This document shows, piece by piece, positions 55,941 through 64,000 of a stretch of DNA of 64,000 nt. The notes beneath the pieces are model-generated. The model was not told the origin of the DNA and made no database searches. It worked only from the letters and a program-made list of their open reading frames with translations. Both the position numbers and the translations under genes were made by a program. Position 1 is the first letter of the stretch. Each line of letters begins with the position of its first letter. The stretch comes from Tragulus kanchil. Its lineage: Eukaryota > Chordata > Mammalia > Artiodactyla > Tragulidae. Location: contig JAIOJX010000032.1 in NCBI GenBank assembly GCA_022376925.1, positions 176,005,479-176,069,478 of the forward strand. The letters are read 5' to 3'.

Positions 55941-58118
55941 TCTATCTTAAAAATCAGCATATGGAATGGGTATTATTATTTCCACTTAGCTTAAAGGGAA
56001 ATGCTAAAGATCCAAGAGATTTTAAACTGATCTAGCTTGCGAATGAGACTGAGCCATGAAGCCAGGATTTAAACCCAAGGAATGTGATTCCAAACAGGAC
56101 TCTTTCAACTCTCTCAGCCTGTTTCCAATTTTGGATCAACAGGGCACATTCAGAAGCCAAGAGTTTACAGAACATCCTTGATGAGACAGGACCATTCCCT
56201 GATTTATTTAATCATCTTCCACTCCTCTGTTAAACACATCCTCAAGAGCAGAGTTTGACCACAGCTACGTTTTCATTCCTGGAGCAGGATCTGCATTTGC
56301 TTCCTGACGTTGAGTAAAATGACTCTTGTAATTTGCAGATCAAGAGCTTCCATCAAACCCCAGAAAAGCTCAGCTCCTGATCGCTACTGCCTGATACTCA
56401 AGACAAAAATGAACGGAACGACTGTCTGCATTTTAAACATGCTTCTCTGAGGTTTTCGTGTGTGTGTGTGTGTTTCTTCTTTTTTGTTCATGGTTAGAGA
56501 AATTGGCAGCCTGCCCTTAGTCTTTCAAGCAGGTTTCAATGGGCAAAAAAGGAAAGAAAGGGTCGAAAACAATGAGCACGTGCACAATTTCTAAATGTTT
56601 CCAGGATGAAAACGGTTGATCAGACATTATTTGAAAATAAATGAATATTAAGGACAAGAATAGTACCTTTCCTTTCCTCCTCTGTTGGTGAGGAGGGTGT
56701 AGAAGTTATGGCAGGGCCAAGGAATTTCCCCCCAGTTCCCTAAGTATGAGAGCACCCATGTCTGTTTTTGCCTGGATCTTCGGAAGTCAACTTCTCTTCT
56801 TTTAAAGCTCCAGTCATAGATTTTAGATCATCCCTCAGTCTCTTTAGAAACTGATATAATTTGAAGATGTGTGTCTTCACTTGCCAACCAAGATGCCTGC
56901 TAATTTCAGGGGGAGAAAGGAGCAAGCGTTTAAGAGATGTCTTGATACCCACTCTGTCCCACATCAAGATCCTGTGGATGAGCAATAGGAAAATGGTCCA
57001 GAGAATGACTGTGAAATCCAAAAGAAGGGTCTATCTTAAAAATCAGCATATGGAATGGGTACTATTATTTCCACTTAGCTTAAAGGAAATGCTAAAGATC
57101 CAAGAGGTGTTAAACTGAGCTAGCTTGCGAATGAGACTGAGCCATGAAGCCAGGATTTAAACCCAAGGAATGTGATTCCAAACAGGACTCTTTCAACTCT
57201 CTCAGCCTGTTTCCAATTTTGGATCAACAGGGCACATTCAGAAGCCAAGAGTTTACAGAACATCCTTGATGAGACAGGACCATTCCCTGATTTATTTAAT
57301 CATCTTCCACTCCTCTGTTAAACACATCCTCAAGAGCAGAGTTTGACCACAGCTACGTTTTCATTCCTGGAGCAGGATCTGCATTTGCTTCCTGACGTTG
57401 AGTAAAATGACTCTTGTAATTTGCAGATCAAGAGCTTCCATCAAACCCCAGAAAAGCTCAGCTCCTGATCGCTACTGCCTGATACTCAAGACGAAAATGA
57501 ACGGAACGACTGTCTGCATTTTAAACACGCTTCTCTGAGGTTTTCGTGTGTGTGTGTGTGTTTCTTCTTTTTTGTTCATGGTTAGAGAAATTGGCAGCCT
57601 GCCCTTAGTCTTTCAAGCAGGTTTCAATGGGCAAAAAAAGGAAAGAAAGGGTCGAAAACAATGAGCACGTGCACAATTTCTAAATGTTTCCAGGATGAAA
57701 ACGGTTGATCAGACATTATTTGAAAATAAATGAATATTAAGGACAAGAATAGTACCTTTCCTTTCCTCCTCTGTTGGTGAGGAGGGTGTAGAAGTTATGG
57801 CAGGGCCAAGGAATTTCCCCCCAGTTCCCTAAGTATGAGAGCACCCATGTCTGTTTATGCCTGGATCTTCGGAAGTCAACTTCTCTTCTTTTAAAGCTCC
57901 AGTCATAGATTTTAGATCATCCTTCAGTCTCTTTAGAAACTGATATAATTTGAAGATGTGTGTCTTCACTTGCCAACCAAGATGCCTGCTAATTTCAGGG
58001 GGAGAAAGGAGCAAGCGTTTAAGAGATGTCTTGATACCCACTCTGTCCCACATCAAGATCCTGTGGATGAGCAATAGGAAAATGGTCCAGAGAATGACTG
58101 TGAAATCCAAAAGAAGGG
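55941..58118. repeat. Tandem duplication D18, period 1089 bp
   Basis: Copy 1 is 55941-57029 and copy 2 is 57030-58118, with a clean junction. Seven or so SNP-like differences are spread over the unit (for example AGATTTTAAACTGATC/AGGTGTTAAACTGAGC, AAACATGC/AAACACGC, TTTTTGCC/TTTATGCC, TCCCTCAG/TCCTTCAG), roughly 0.6%, which resembles heterozygosity more than random error. Copy 1 overlaps D17 copy 2, making about 415 bp triplicate (54782, 55941, 57030). Confidence 0.96.
56460..56475. repeat. Short (GT)n
   Basis: Eight GT units in both D18 copies (second near 57547). Minor simple repeat. Confidence 0.85.
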
Positions 58119-58329
58119 TTGTAATCCCACCCATTCATTTCACATATATGTATGGTGCCCCCCGCCCATGCCAGGCACCAGAACCTGTAAAACAAGATAG
58201 CATGACCTCTATCTTTAACTGAAGGCAAACAGTTAAATGCACAAAATCATCAAAGGATTTCAGTGAGAGTCAAGGGGGACAAGCAACACTCCATTTTTGT
58301 GGAGTGTTTGAGAAGGGCTCTATGAAGAA

Positions 58330-58615
58330 ACAGCTTTTACTCTGAGAGATAAGGATGAAAAAGGAGGCCAGCCATGCAAGAAGTGGGGAGAACCTTGTAG
58401 GACCAAAGAAGGGCTTGCTCCAACCTGGGCTGGAGGGAAAGTACATAGGACTGAGACACAGCAAGGTGGCCTTGGTGCCCCGAGAGGGAAGAGGTTGGGG
58501 GGTGGTTCTGGGAGCTTGGTACAACATGATAAAGAGGTCAGATTTAATTCTGAATGCCTTGGGCAGTAATTGTAGTGTTTTCAGCAGGGGCATGCATACA
58601 GCAAGGGCCAGTAAA
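58330..58615. other. Possible old interspersed repeat
   Basis: AACAGCTTTTACTCTGAGAG, CATGCAAGAAGTGGGGAGAA and TTTTCAGCAGGGGCATGC resemble a common mammalian repeat (compare 36700-37165). Family name not assigned. A copy lies at 59474-59759. Confidence 0.45.
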
Positions 58616-58630
58616 TTCAAATCAGCATCT

Positions 58631-58795
58631 TTTTGTTTTTTAATAAAGCTTTATTGTCACATGGCCACATCCATTGGTTTGCACATTATCTGTGGTTCTG
58701 TGGAGCAACAGGGGCAGAGTTGAGTAAATATGACAGACACCATGTGACCCCAAAGCCAAATATATTTACCATCTGGCCCTTTAAGAATAAGTGTA
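58631..58795 (-). mobile_element. hAT-type DNA transposon, interrupted
   Basis: Antisense version of the family at 7622-7806: TAATAAAGCTTTATTGTCAC, CACATCCATTGGTTTGCACA, GGGGCAGAGTTGAGTAAATA, TATATTTACCATCTGGCCCT. The end that should follow (the TIR) is missing. The tRNA-Glu SINE begins exactly where it would be. Confidence 0.75.
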
Positions 58796-59044
58796 GGGCT
58801 TCCCTGGTGGTCCAGTGGGTAAGGACACTGCCTTGAAGTGCAAGGGGCGCTGGTTCCATCCCTGGCCTGGGAAGATTCCACGTGCCACGGAGCCACTGGA
58901 CCCATGTGTCCAATTACTGAGCCGGAGCTCTGGAGTGCATGTGCTCAGAGCCGGTGCTCTGCAACAACAGAGGCCACTGCGATGGGAGGCCCACACGGGC
59001 CAAAGAACAAAGACGGATGAAAATAGATAAATGAAAGACCAATG
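58796..59044 (+). mobile_element. Unusual tRNA-Glu SINE, cut by D19 junction
   Basis: Plus strand: GGGCTTCCCTGGTGGTCCAG, A box; GGTTCCATCCCTGG, B box with one change; then GTGCCACGGAGCCACTGGAC, TGTGTCCAATTACTGAGCC, GGAGTGCATGTGCTCAGAGC, GACGGATGAAAATAGATAAA. It stops at GACCAATG, where D19 copy 1 ends. Confidence 0.92.
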
Positions 59045-59774
59045 GTTCCATCCCTCTTTTTCATCCCTCAGTCTCTTTAGAAACTGATATAATTTGAAGA
59101 TGTGTGTCTTCACTTGCCAACCAAGATGCCTGCTAATTTCAGGGGGAGAAAGGAGCAAGCGTTTAAGAGATGTCTTGATACCCACTCTGTCCCACATCAA
59201 GATCCTGTGGATGAGCAATAGGAAAATGGTCCAGAGAATGACTGTGAAATCCAAAAGAAGGGTTGTAATCCCACCCATTCATTTCACATATATGTATGGT
59301 GCCCCCCGCCCATGCCAGGCACCAGAACCTGTAAAACAAGATAGCATGACCTCTATCTTTAACTGAAGGCAAACAGTTAAATGCACAAAATCATCAAAGG
59401 ATTTCAGTGAGAGTCAAGGGGGACAAGCAACACTCCATTTTTGTGGAGTGTTTGAGAAGGGCTCTATGAAGAAACAGCTTTTACTCTGAGAGATAAGGAT
59501 GAAAAAGGAGGCCAGCCATGCAAGAAGTGGGGAGAACCTTGTAGGACCAAAGAAGGGCTTGCTCCAACCTGGGCTGGAGGGAAAGTACATAGGACTGAGA
59601 CACAGCAAGGTGGCCTTGGTGCCCCGAGAGGGAAGAGGTTGGGGGGTGGTTCTGGGAGCTTGGTACAACATGATAAAGAGGTCAGATTTAATTCTGAATG
59701 CCTTGGGCAGTAATTGTAGTGTTTTCAGCAGGGGCATGCATACAGCAAGGGCCAGTAAATTCAAATCAGCATCT

Positions 59775-59939
59775 TTTTGTTTTTTAATAAAGCTTTATTG
59801 TCACATGGCCACATCCATTGGTTTGCACATTATCTGTGGTTCTGTGGAGCAACAGGGGCAGAGTTGAGTAAATATGACAGACACCATGTGACCCCAAAGC
59901 CAAATATATTTACCATCTGGCCCTTTAAGAATAAGTGTA
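59775..59939 (-). mobile_element. hAT-type element (copy of 58631-58795)
   Basis: Duplicate carried by D19. Confidence 0.75.
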
Positions 59940-60240
59940 GGGCTTCCCTGGTGGTCCAGTGGGTAAGGACACTGCCTTGAAGTGCAAGGGGCGCTGGTTC
60001 CATCCCTGGCCTGGGAAGATTCCACGTGCCACGGAGCCACTGGACCCATGTGTCCAATTACTGAGCCGGAGCTCTGGAGTGCATGTGCTCAGAGCCGGTG
60101 CTCTGCAACAACAGAGGCCACTGCGATGGGAGGCCCACACGGGCCAAAGAACAAAGACGGATGAAAATAGATAAATGAAAGACCAATGAAAGTGGCCCGC
60201 CTCCCACTTCCCTCCCCAACGCACCCCCCACCCCCAAAGA
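59940..60240 (+). mobile_element. Unusual tRNA-Glu SINE, full body
   Basis: Same insertion as 58796-59044 but complete: head and body as described there, then CAATGAAAGTGGCCCGCCTC, a C-rich block and a short A-rich end. The (AAAT)n tail of other copies is missing here. No convincing target duplication. Confidence 0.93.
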
Positions 60241-60611
60241 AACAATTTGATCTGAAGAAGCCAACAAATGGGCCAAACACCATTTATTAAAAAAAGAGAG
60301 TAATGTACAGAGGGGGACCTGGGGTCCTCAACCTTTTTGAACATCAGTGTTCTCATCCATAAAAGGAAGATCCTAGCACACTTGAGGCAGGTGAATATTA
60401 TAACATGTAAGTTATATCTCAATAAAGCTGTTAAAAATGCAGATTCCAGTGACAGGGCTGTGCTAATATTATGCAAAAGAGTAAAAAATGATGCTGAATA
60501 AAAATCACATAGCAGATTGGCACATAGAGGGAAGCCAGTGACAGTCTCTGCTGCTAATACTGTGACTAACAGCCTGGAAAACAAGACGTACTGCCTTCAC
60601 GTATCCATACA
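60241..60611. other. Unique non-coding stretch
   Basis: No gene recognised. The 219-codon minus-strand frame (59925-60584) crosses this stretch and the SINE and is fortuitous. Confidence 0.5.
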
Positions 60612-60715
60612 CTATGGTTCAGAGAAGCTAAGTCACTTGTCCAAGGATGCACAGCACCACATAATAGAATAAGGATTCTAGCCCTGGCCTCTGAGGCACC
60701 AGTGCTCCTTCCTGC
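60612..60715 (-). mobile_element. MIR SINE fragment (antisense)
   Basis: TATGGTTCAGAGAAGCTAAG, TCACTTGTCCAAGGATGCAC and AGGATTCTAGCCCTGGCCTC match antisense MIR in order. Confidence 0.82.
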
Positions 60716-61084
60716 CCAGGGCCCTGTCTCTGAGAGCTCTGTGACTTGCAAAGTCAAGTTAGATTGAAAGGTGGAAGTGAACGGCAGGGTCAGGAGGCAG
60801 TTTGGGTGAGGGAATTCACTGAATGTCTTTTCTCCCCCATTTGGTTTCGGGCTGTGTGAATTCTCACTGCCCTGTTTCACTTTGAGCTGGGTGTTCATGG
60901 GAGCTCTGCATTTCGCGTGAAATCTGGCGTGAGCTCTGCTTGGTCGGGAGTGAAGCTGTCAGAAACTGCTGAGCTGGGCCCAGTTGCTATCAAAGGCACT
61001 GGCCGGGGCTTCCAGCTCTGGGTCTAAGGCCAGACAGCCCACAGCCAAATATATTTACCATCTGGCCCTTTAAGAATAAGTGTA

Positions 61085-61385
61085 GGGCTTCCCTGGTGGT
61101 CCAGTGGGTAAGGACACTGCCTTGAAGTGCAAGGGGCGCTGGTTCCATCCCTGGCCTGGGAAGATTCCACGTGCCACGGAGCCACTGGACCCATGTGTCC
61201 AATTACTGAGCCGGAGCTCTGGAGTGCATGTGCTCAGAGCCGGTGCTCTGCAACAACAGAGGCCACTGCGATGGGAGGCCCACACGGGCCAAAGAACAAA
61301 GACGGATGAAAATAGATAAATGAAAGACCAATGAAAGTGGCCCGCCTCCCACTTCCCTCCCCAACGCATCCCCCACCCCCAAAGA
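61085..61385 (+). mobile_element. Unusual tRNA-Glu SINE (copy of 59940-60240)
   Basis: Duplicate carried by D20, with one visible change (GCACCC/GCATCC). Confidence 0.93.
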
Positions 61386-61756
61386 AACAATTTGATCTGA
61401 AGAAGCCAACAAATGGGCCAAACACCATTTATTAAAAAAAGAGAGTAATGTACAGAGGGGGACCTGGGGTCCTCAACCTTTTTGAACATCAGTGTTCTCA
61501 TCCATAAAAGGAAGATCCTAGCACACTTGAGGCAGGTGAATATTATAACATGTAAGTTATATCTCAATAAAGCTGTTAAAAATGCAGATTCCAGTGACAG
61601 GGCTGTGCTAATATTATGCAAAAGAGTAAAAAATGATGCTGAATAAAAATCACATAGCAGATTGGCACATAGAGGGAAGCCAGTGACAGTCTCTGCTGCT
61701 AATACTGTGACTAACAGCCTGGAAAACAAGACGTACTGCCTTCACGTATCCATACA

Positions 61757-61860
61757 CTATGGTTCAGAGAAGCTAAGTCACTTGTCCAAGGATGCACAGC
61801 ACCACATAATAGAATAAGGATTCTAGCCCTGGCCTCTGAGGCACCAGTGCTCCTTCCTGC
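61757..61860 (-). mobile_element. MIR fragment (copy of 60612-60715)
   Basis: Duplicate carried by D20. Confidence 0.82.
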
Positions 61861-62199
61861 CCAGGGCCCTGTCTCTGAGAGCTCTGTGACTTGCAAAGTC
61901 AAGTTAGATTGAAAGGTGGAAGTGAACGGCAGGGTCAGGAGGCAGTTTGGGTGAGGGAATTCACTGAATGTCTTTTCTCCCCCATTTGGTTTCGGGCTGT
62001 GTGAATTCTCACTGCCCTGTTTCACTTTGAGCTGGGTGTTCATGGGAGCTCTGCATTTCGCGTGAAATCTGGCGTGAGCTCTGCTTGGTCGGGAGTGAAG
62101 CTGTCAGAAACTGCTGAGCTGGGCCCAGTTGCTGGGCCCCATCAAAGGCACTGGCCGGGGCTTCCAGCTCTGGGTCTAAGGCCAGACAGCCCACAGCTT

Positions 62200-62582
62200 C
62201 CTCTGGGCCAGAACACAGGCAGTTCATCTCATTTCAGGTTTCGGCTCGTCTCCTTCCAAGTTTCGCTCTTGAGTGGTTCACACAGAACCTTTCCTCCCTT
62301 TCTCTGTGATCTGAGCGTGGCTGTGAAATGCAGGTTGAGAAGTCAGCTGTTCTGGGTAAGGAGCTGTGGTCTGAAAGGTAAAGAGAGGACCAGACCTGGA
62401 TCTGGAGGCTAGGAGCCCAGGGCCTGCACCCAAATGATGGCCTGCCTATGCTCACCAAATCTCTTCAGATCTCAGTTCTAGAAAGCAAGGGGTGGAAGTA
62501 TGACCACCAAGGTCTTTGAGTTCTAATAATCTATGAGGCTTGTTCTAAGGCTGCGCCTTTAAGGATGAGTATAATGTAGTGT
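62200..62582. other. Unique non-coding stretch
   Basis: No gene recognised. A 116-codon frame (62062-62412) starts inside D20 and has no domain. Confidence 0.5.
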
Positions 62583-63140
62583 GTATGTTCATTTGGTCAG
62601 TTATGTCCGACTCTTTGCAACTCCATGGACTGTAGTCCACCCAGTTCCTTCTATTCATGCAATTTTCCAGGCAAGAATACTGGAGTGGGTTGCCATTTCC
62701 TGCTCCAGGGGGTCTTCCTGACCCAGGGACTGAATCTGTGTCTCCTCCATTTCCTGCATGGACAGGAAGATTCTTTTTATTTATTTATTTATTTACTTAT
62801 CTTTTGGAGGGATGGGGTGGGGAGGGAGGGGGACGGGCAGGCCACTTCTGTTGATCTTTCATTTCTCTATTTTCATCCGTCTTTGTTCTTATTTTGGCTC
62901 CTGTAGGCCTCCCATCACGGTGGCCTCTGTTGTCGCAGAGAACCAGCTCTGGGCGCATGCACCCCAGAGCTCAGACTCGGTAATTGGACACATCAATTCA
63001 GCCGCTCCGCGGCATGTGGGATCTTCCCAGGCCAGGGATCGAACCGGCACCCCTTGCACTGCAAGGCGGTGTCCTCACCCACTGGACCACCAGGGGAGCC
63101 CAGGAAAATTCTTTACCACTGAGCCACGTAGGAAGCCCAG
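62583..63140 (-). mobile_element. Bov-tA SINE, split by a nested SINE
   Basis: The Bov-tA body is 62583-62776 (TTATGTCCGACTCTTTGCAA, CAAGAATACTGGAGTGGGTT, CAGGGGGTCTTCCTGACCCA). Its tRNA head resumes at 63115-63139 (GAGCCACGTAGGAAGCC). The gap is filled by the tRNA-Glu SINE at 62777-63101. An AATGTAG flank at 62573-62579 and 63141-63147 marks the outer insertion. Confidence 0.93.
62777..63101 (-). mobile_element. Unusual tRNA-Glu SINE nested in Bov-tA
   Basis: Minus strand, full length: (AAAT)n tail at the left, then the C-rich block, GTGGCCTGCCCG, GACGGATGAAAATAGAGAAA, GGGCGCATGC motif, TGTGTCCAATTACCGAG, intact B box (GGTTCGATCCCTGG, reverse) and A box (GTGGTCCAGTGGGTGAGG). Target duplication AGGAAGATTCTTT/AGGAAAATTCTTT at 62764-62776 and 63102-63114 with one mismatch. 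Confidence 0.95.
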
Positions 63141-64000
63141 AATGTAGAGTCCCAAGTATTACTCTTTCCATCACTTTTGAGACCTAGAACAGACTTTCAA
63201 GACTTTTCTGGTCTCTTTTTCCCATCTTACAAAGGAGTTAGTGAAACTCAGAAATTCTAAAGGGTTGTTCCTGGCTATCATAGAAGTCAGTCGTGTGACA
63301 AGGGCTAGAGCTCGCCTCTGCAGGCCCTCAGAGCGGGGTTCCCTCGGAGACACACAGCATCGTGCTTGCAGACGGCCCGCGTCCCCTTTGATTTGAGCCT
63401 TTCTTGTAAACAAAAACACGAGAAGGGGGCTTCATTAATACTTATTACACCTTAGATAAATTAACAGCAATTTTCTCTGCTGTAGCCTGGCAACTTCCCC
63501 CAACATCTGGTCAGGGCTGGGCAGGCCTGGCCTTCCTGCCCCTTGGAGGAACAATTGGAAATGTGAAAGCTTGGAGCCTGGGGGCTCCCAGGGGATGGAT
63601 GCTACCTAATACGCTGTCTGCCGGGCTCGCTTCACTTCCACAACACCTGCTTTCCGGATCCGAGCTGCCACTCAGTCCCAAGTCAGTGGAGCGTGGGAAA
63701 TCTGAACAGAGAAGGGGGAACACACCTCGGTGGCTGGGGAGAAGATAACTTAGTGTCTGTAAGGAGGGGGTCCGGTGACAAGGAGGAAGGAGAGAGAGAT
63801 GCAGCTGAACATGCAGGTTTCTGTGTGGGGAACCCTGATGACAACGGCCCTGGGATGCAGATGAGCTGAGATGCTCAGAGAGACTTTTCAGTCTGGGCTC
63901 TGATGTCCTGCTCTGTGTCCAGCACCCTGTGCTGACTTTTAATCTCCATGACCTCTTCTTGCCTGGAGCACCCTTAGTGATGAGGAAACCCAGCTCTGCA
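63141..64000. other. Unique non-coding stretch to window end
   Basis: Single-copy, somewhat more GC-rich DNA. No gene recognised. Frames of 60-82 codons on both strands lack domains. The last 90 bases (GATGAGGAAACC motif) faintly resemble a MIR-type end, too weak to call. Confidence 0.5.

Larger units (their letters stand above)
54058..56356. repeat. Tandem duplication D17, period about 1159 bp
   Basis: Copy 1 is 54058-55196 and copy 2 is 55217-56356. The junction filler (about 55197-55216) resembles a shortened form of what follows copy 2. The left part (to about 54394) is a third copy of D16 sequence, so GACTCTGAAGCAGGTTGTAG occurs near 52886, 54058 and 55217. The last 170 bases of copy 1 differ from copy 2 at several single bases (for example CAGACTGTGCCC versus CAGAGTTTGACC), more than elsewhere. 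Confidence 0.93.
57917..60188. repeat. Tandem duplication D19, period 1144 bp
   Basis: Copy 1 is 57917-59044 and copy 2 is 59061-60188, with 16 bases of filler (59045-59060) beginning GTTCCATCCCT, a phrase found in the SINE just upstream at 58852. Copy 1 stops inside the tRNA-Glu SINE. Its left end repeats sequence already present in both D18 copies, so that part is in three copies. Confidence 0.96.
59898..62199. repeat. Tandem duplication D20, period 1145 bp
   Basis: Copy 1 is 59898-61042 and copy 2 is 61043-62199. Copy 1 lacks seven bases (GGGCCCC) that copy 2 has after CAGTTGCT (60988 versus 62133). CAG is shared at the junction. AGCCAAATATATTTACC occurs at 58754, 59898 and 61043, so this part is in three copies. 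Confidence 0.97.

Noticed and set aside
58781..59278. 165-codon minus-strand frame
   Set aside because: It joins sequence across the D19 junction and filler, so it is a by-product of the duplication.
59925..60584. 219-codon minus-strand open frame (also 61070-61729)
   Set aside because: It runs through unique DNA into the antisense strand of a SINE, has no recognisable domain, and its second copy is just D20. Similar SINE-derived residues occur in frames at other SINE loci.
850..62199. CRISPR array or satellite DNA
   Set aside because: The repeated blocks are about 1.1 kb, each of different sequence and each present two (sometimes three) times. There is no short repeat/spacer pattern and no shared satellite monomer.
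850..62199. A biological gene-amplification or recombination system
   Set aside because: No gene, common motif or shared breakpoint sequence recurs at the junctions. Junction noise and homopolymer differences fit assembly error better.
63141..64000. CpG island or promoter near the window end
   Set aside because: The region is more GC-rich than average but CpG is sparse, and I see no core promoter or first-exon structure.
1..64000. Endogenous retrovirus
   Set aside because: I looked for LTR pairs, primer-binding sites and gag/pol-like frames and found none. The direct repeats are too uniform and have no internal viral coding region.

Overview
The window looks like intergenic or intronic DNA from a ruminant, most likely a pecoran. 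The evidence is the interspersed repeats: many tRNA-derived Bov-tA SINEs on both strands, BovB (RTE) LINE 3' ends, CHR-type SINEs that start from a tRNA-Glu-like head, and older mammalian MIR, L1 and hAT-type fragments. I recognise no protein-coding exon, RNA gene or promoter. The longest open frames (up to 219 codons) run through SINEs and unique DNA and look fortuitous.

The dominant structure is not a gene. I find 20 direct tandem duplications, each with a period of about 1.08-1.18 kb, spread from base 850 to base 62199. In each one, about 1.1 kb is read, the sequence jumps back, and the same 1.1 kb is read again before new sequence continues. Copies are nearly identical. They differ by homopolymer lengths, a few SNP-like changes, and short degraded stretches confined to the junctions. 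Several junctions carry 10-60 bp of filler, and in the best cases the filler is an indel-rich copy of sequence already present nearby. The narrow size range, the junction noise and the unrelated contents of the units point to unmerged overlaps in a draft long-read assembly, not to biological amplification. Removing one copy of each pair takes out about 22.4 kb and leaves a locus of roughly 41-42 kb.

Layout by region. 1-5.1 kb: two chained duplications carrying a Bov-tA and a BovB 3' end that still reads as degenerate C-terminal BovB protein. 5.1-9.2 kb: Bov-tA, a duplicated block with an old hAT-type element, and a CHR SINE. 9.2-16 kb: AT-rich DNA, a divergent copy of an unusual tRNA-Glu SINE, CA and GATA microsatellites. 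16-26 kb: MIR fragments, L1, an inverted Bov-tA pair and another copy of the unusual SINE. 26-34.7 kb: duplicated blocks with SINEs. 34.7-47 kb: mostly unique DNA with scattered Bov-tA, CA repeats and duplicated blocks. 47-51.9 kb: MIR, a well-preserved copy of the unusual SINE with a 15-bp target-site duplication, L1, a Bov-tA/BovB composite and two BovB ends. 52-62.2 kb: five successive duplications, some segments present three times. 62.2-64 kb: unusual SINE nested in a Bov-tA, then unique DNA.

The best biological candidate is the unusual tRNA-Glu SINE, present at six independent loci. Its head has clear A and B boxes, its body differs from the CHR and Bov-tA patterns I know, and it ends in an (AAAT)n tail. 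I cannot tell without a database whether it is already named.
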